A stretch of DNA of 64,000 nucleotides from Gordonia mangrovi. GTDB taxonomy: Bacteria > Actinomycetota > Actinomycetes > Mycobacteriales > Mycobacteriaceae. Position numbers and translations under genes: made by a program. Positions 62,212 through 64,000 of the stretch are shown here, piece after piece. The notes beneath the pieces were generated by a model that saw nothing but the letters and a program-made list of their open reading frames with translations, ran no database searches and had not been told where the DNA came from. The stretch covers positions 3,286,001 through 3,350,000 of the forward strand of contig NZ_CP102850.1 of NCBI RefSeq assembly GCF_024734075.1, given 5' to 3'. Each line of letters begins with the position of its first letter. Position 1 is the first letter of the stretch.

Positions 62212-63384
62212 TCAGGCGTTGGGAGTCAGGTACGCCGCTACCAACTCGTCGTTCAGCTTGAAATCGAAGAGCTTCTCGGCGTTCTGGTGTGTGACCTTGT
62301 CCACCTCGTCCTGCGGCACGCCCTCGAAGACCTCCTTCGCGCCGGCCTGGGCGCGCGGGAACGGAGTATCGGCGTGCGGGTAATCCGACTCCCACAGGAT
62401 GCGGTCGATCTCGAAGTCATGGCGGTACTTGAAACCGATCGGCTCCTCGATCATGCAGAACCACATGTTGCGTCGCGCCACCTCGGACGGCATGATGTGG
62501 TCGCCCTCCAGGTGCGTCCAGTACTTGTGACGATCCCATTGGCGGTCCGCTCGCTCGAGTGCCGCGCCGATCCACCCGATGCCGCCTTCAGACCAGACGA
62601 GCTTCACATCAGGGAACTTTCGCGGAATCGGGCTGCACATCATGTTGATGGCGCAATGTGCTGCGGTCGTGAACGCAGACGCGATCTGAACCACATCGAT
62701 CTGGTTGTCCTCTTCCTCGGCGGTTCCCAGGCTACTCGCGCCACTGGAGCCGATGTGCATACACACCGGGAGATCCATCGCCTGCGTCGCCGCAAACAGC
62801 TTGTCCCAGTACCCGCTGTGGTAGCCGGGCTGTCCGACTTTCGCCGGGTTCTCCAGCCAGCAGAGAGCTTTGGAACCCTTCTCGACGCTTCGTTCGAGCT
62901 CGGCGACGGCGAGATCCACATCCCAGACCGGCACGATCGTCATGGGCACGAACATGTCAGGGGCGGCTGCGCACCACTCCTCCAACATGTAGTCGTTCCA
63001 GGCGCGCACGCACGCGAGCGCCAGGTCCTTGTCCTCGAACGTCGCGAACTTTCGGCCACCGAATCCGGGGAGCGTGGGAAATGCGAGCGAGCCGAAGATG
63101 CCGTTCGAGAGCAGGTCTTTGCGTCGCTCCTCCGGGTCGTAGCACCCGGGGATCATGTCCTCGAATCGGGCCGGCTCCAGGCCCCACTCCTCACGAGGTT
63201 TGCCGGCGACGGCGTTGAGTCCCATGGTGGTTTCGCGGCCGCCCTCCCAGACCCAGATCTGCCGGCCATCCTCCTCGACCACATGCGGAGCGCGGTCTTT
63301 GTACTTGGCGGGCACGTAGTCGGACCAGACGTGTGCCGGCTCGATGACATGATCGTCGACGCTGAATAGCTTGTACAAAATCAT
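62212..63384 (-). CDS. Amidohydrolase-family (amidohydrolase_2) protein
   Basis: A 390-residue TIM-barrel metal enzyme of the branch that includes decarboxylases and hydrolases for aromatic acids. Seen are VDDHVIEP near the N-terminus, CMHIGSSGA, LVWSEGGIGWIGAALERAD and LWESDYPHADTPFP with the metal Asp/His. AAAGGAG directly abuts ATG 63384, so TTG 63378 at 6-nt spacing may be the real start. The composite operator at 63418-63457 precedes it. A decarboxylation or hydrolysis step in the pathway is likely. Confidence 0.87.
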   Translation of the reverse strand: MILYKLFSVDDHVIEPAHVWSDYVPAKYKDRAPHVVEEDGRQIWVWEGGRETTMGLNAVAGKPREEWGLEPARFEDMIPGCYDPEERRKDLLSNGIFGSLAFPTLPGFGGRKFATFEDKDLALACVRAWNDYMLEEWCAAAPDMFVPMTIVPVWDVDLAVAELERSVEKGSKALCWLENPAKVGQPGYHSGYWDKLFAATQAMDLPVCMHIGSSGASSLGTAEEEDNQIDVVQIASAFTTAAHCAINMMCSPIPRKFPDVKLVWSEGGIGWIGAALERADRQWDRHKYWTHLEGDHIMPSEVARRNMWFCMIEEPIGFKYRHDFEIDRILWESDYPHADTPFPRAQAGAKEVFEGVPQDEVDKVTHQNAEKLFDFKLNDELVAAYLTPNA

Positions 63385-63417
63385 CTCCTTTGAACAGAGG
63401 TTTCGCGTACGCGCCAT

Positions 63418-63457
63418 GTGGCGCAGATCACCTCTAGTGAGAATACCGTATTACGGG
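63418..63457 (-). promoter_or_regulatory. Composite operator (copy 5) of the amidohydrolase gene
   Basis: On the gene strand the 13-bp site (63445-63457, one mismatch) is followed by GTGATCTGCGCCAC (63418-63431), centres 26.5 bp apart. Confidence 0.75.
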
Positions 63458-63562
63458 ATTCGGTTGTGCGCAAGACCGCGATGGGGGAAGGGGGCTGCTG
63501 CGTCGGCGGCGGACGGCTCCATCGGGGCCGGATGGGTGTCCCGAGGTTGCGTTATATGGTCT

Positions 63563-63602
63563 ACCGTATTACGGTAATCCCAGAAGTCGTGATCTGGAAC
63601 AC
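63563..63602 (+). promoter_or_regulatory. Composite operator (copy 6) of the DoxX-type gene
   Basis: ACCGTA-T-TACGGT (63563-63575) is a perfect 6-1-6 palindrome followed by GTGATCTGGAACAC (63589-63602), centres 26.5 bp apart. Confidence 0.8.
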
Positions 63603-63680
63603 AGCGACTGACAAACGTGACGAGCGCTCGTTCACCAGCAGCCGAGAGGTGACTTGAATGTGGGGGCGCTTGGCAGACGT

Positions 63681-63720
63681 GGGTGGTCCGCAGACGGGAA
63701 GTGTCCTCTGCGGACCACCC
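63681..63720 (+). terminator. Hairpin in the leader of the DoxX-type gene
   Basis: A perfect 14-bp stem GGGTGGTCCGCAGA with a 12-nt loop lies between the composite operator and the ribosome-binding site. It could be an attenuator or an mRNA-stabilising leader hairpin. Confidence 0.6.
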
Positions 63721-63744
63721 ATTCCAACCAGTAAGGAGGGCTCG

Positions 63745-64000
63745 ATGACCGGCGTGACGTCGCGAGTTACCGGCAGTGGCCGAACAACGGGCAAGGCCGG
63801 CCAAGCGGTGGGCCGCCTTGCCTTGCGGACAGTCGTCGGCGCAACCATGGTTGCGCACGGTGTCAAACACGGCAGGTCGCTGGACGGCACCGCGGGGTGG
63901 TTCGGCTCGATCGGCTTTCGGCAGCCACGCGCTCAAGCGGTGGCAAGCAGTGTCGTCGAGGTCGGCGCCGGTGCCTCACTGATACTGGGAGCTGCCACCC
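63745..64000 (+). CDS. DoxX-family membrane protein (partial, cut by window end)
   Basis: The first 85 residues are visible. After a short polar N-terminus, RLALRTVVGATMVAHGVKHG, the pattern GTAGWFGSIGFRQPRAQAVA and the membrane segment SVVEVGAGASLILGAAT match the DoxX family, small four-helix membrane proteins linked to redox or thiol processes. ATG 63745 follows AAGGAGGG. The frame is also open upstream to ATG 63658, but that would place the hairpin inside the gene. It is under operator copy 6. Confidence 0.85.
   Translation, partial: MTGVTSRVTGSGRTTGKAGQAVGRLALRTVVGATMVAHGVKHGRSLDGTAGWFGSIGFRQPRAQAVASSVVEVGAGASLILGAAT

Noticed and set aside
1..64000. CRISPR arrays, tRNA or rRNA genes
   Set aside because: No regularly spaced repeats and no cloverleaf or rRNA-like sequence was recognised by eye; a covariance-model search would be needed to exclude a divergent tRNA.

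Overview
The window looks like a catabolic stretch of a high-G+C actinobacterium, most likely of the Mycobacteriales (Mycolicibacterium, Gordonia or Rhodococcus type). The evidence is a mycothiol-type maleylpyruvate isomerase, a mycofactocin-type SDR, GTG/TTG starts, many ATGA/GTGA gene overlaps, and terminators without long U-tracts. No rRNA, tRNA or CRISPR was seen. A group II intron 3' end at the left edge is the only clear mobile element, and two pseudogenes (about 14.55-15.07 kb and 61.67-62.14 kb) show decay at cluster borders.

Region A (1.3-14.3 kb, all minus strand) is a dimethylformamide (DMF) module. A five-gene operon encodes DMFase small and large subunits (dmfA1, dmfA2) followed by a complete ribose-type (CUT2) ABC importer. 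Upstream are a GntR/FCD regulator and a soluble Cache-domain protein joined by an ATGA overlap. A second operon encodes an aldehyde dehydrogenase and a di-/trimethylamine dehydrogenase homologue. Expected flow: DMF to formate plus dimethylamine, then methylamine plus formaldehyde. A related inverted repeat precedes both operons.

Region B (15-28 kb) holds several small modules: a cupin/aromatic-acid MFS/carboxymuconolactone decarboxylase-like/cupin/MFS set; an SDR/acyl-CoA ligase/saccharopine-dehydrogenase-like operon facing a TetR gene across a perfect 16-bp inverted repeat; and MarR plus two drug-type MFS genes.

Region C (28-64 kb) is a large catabolic super-cluster. It contains an acyl-CoA ligase, two related alpha/beta hydrolases, a mycofactocin-type SDR, three aldehyde dehydrogenases, an Fe-alcohol dehydrogenase, a class II aldolase-like protein, a gentisate-type ring-cleavage set (dioxygenase, fumarylpyruvate hydrolase, maleylpyruvate isomerase), two related MFS permeases, a seven-gene molybdenum hydroxylase operon with CoxG/D/E/F-type accessories, a family III CoA-transferase, a VOC protein, an amidohydrolase and DoxX. 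A 13-bp palindrome (ACCGTAWTACGGT) recurs at six positions, with a related long inverted repeat at a seventh. Four copies carry a second dyad exactly 26.5 bp away on the gene side. A separate TTCTG-N5-CAGAA dyad, probably for the IclR regulator, occurs at three promoters. The region therefore reads as one regulon degrading an aromatic or aryl-alcohol type compound, but the initial substrate cannot be named from sequence.
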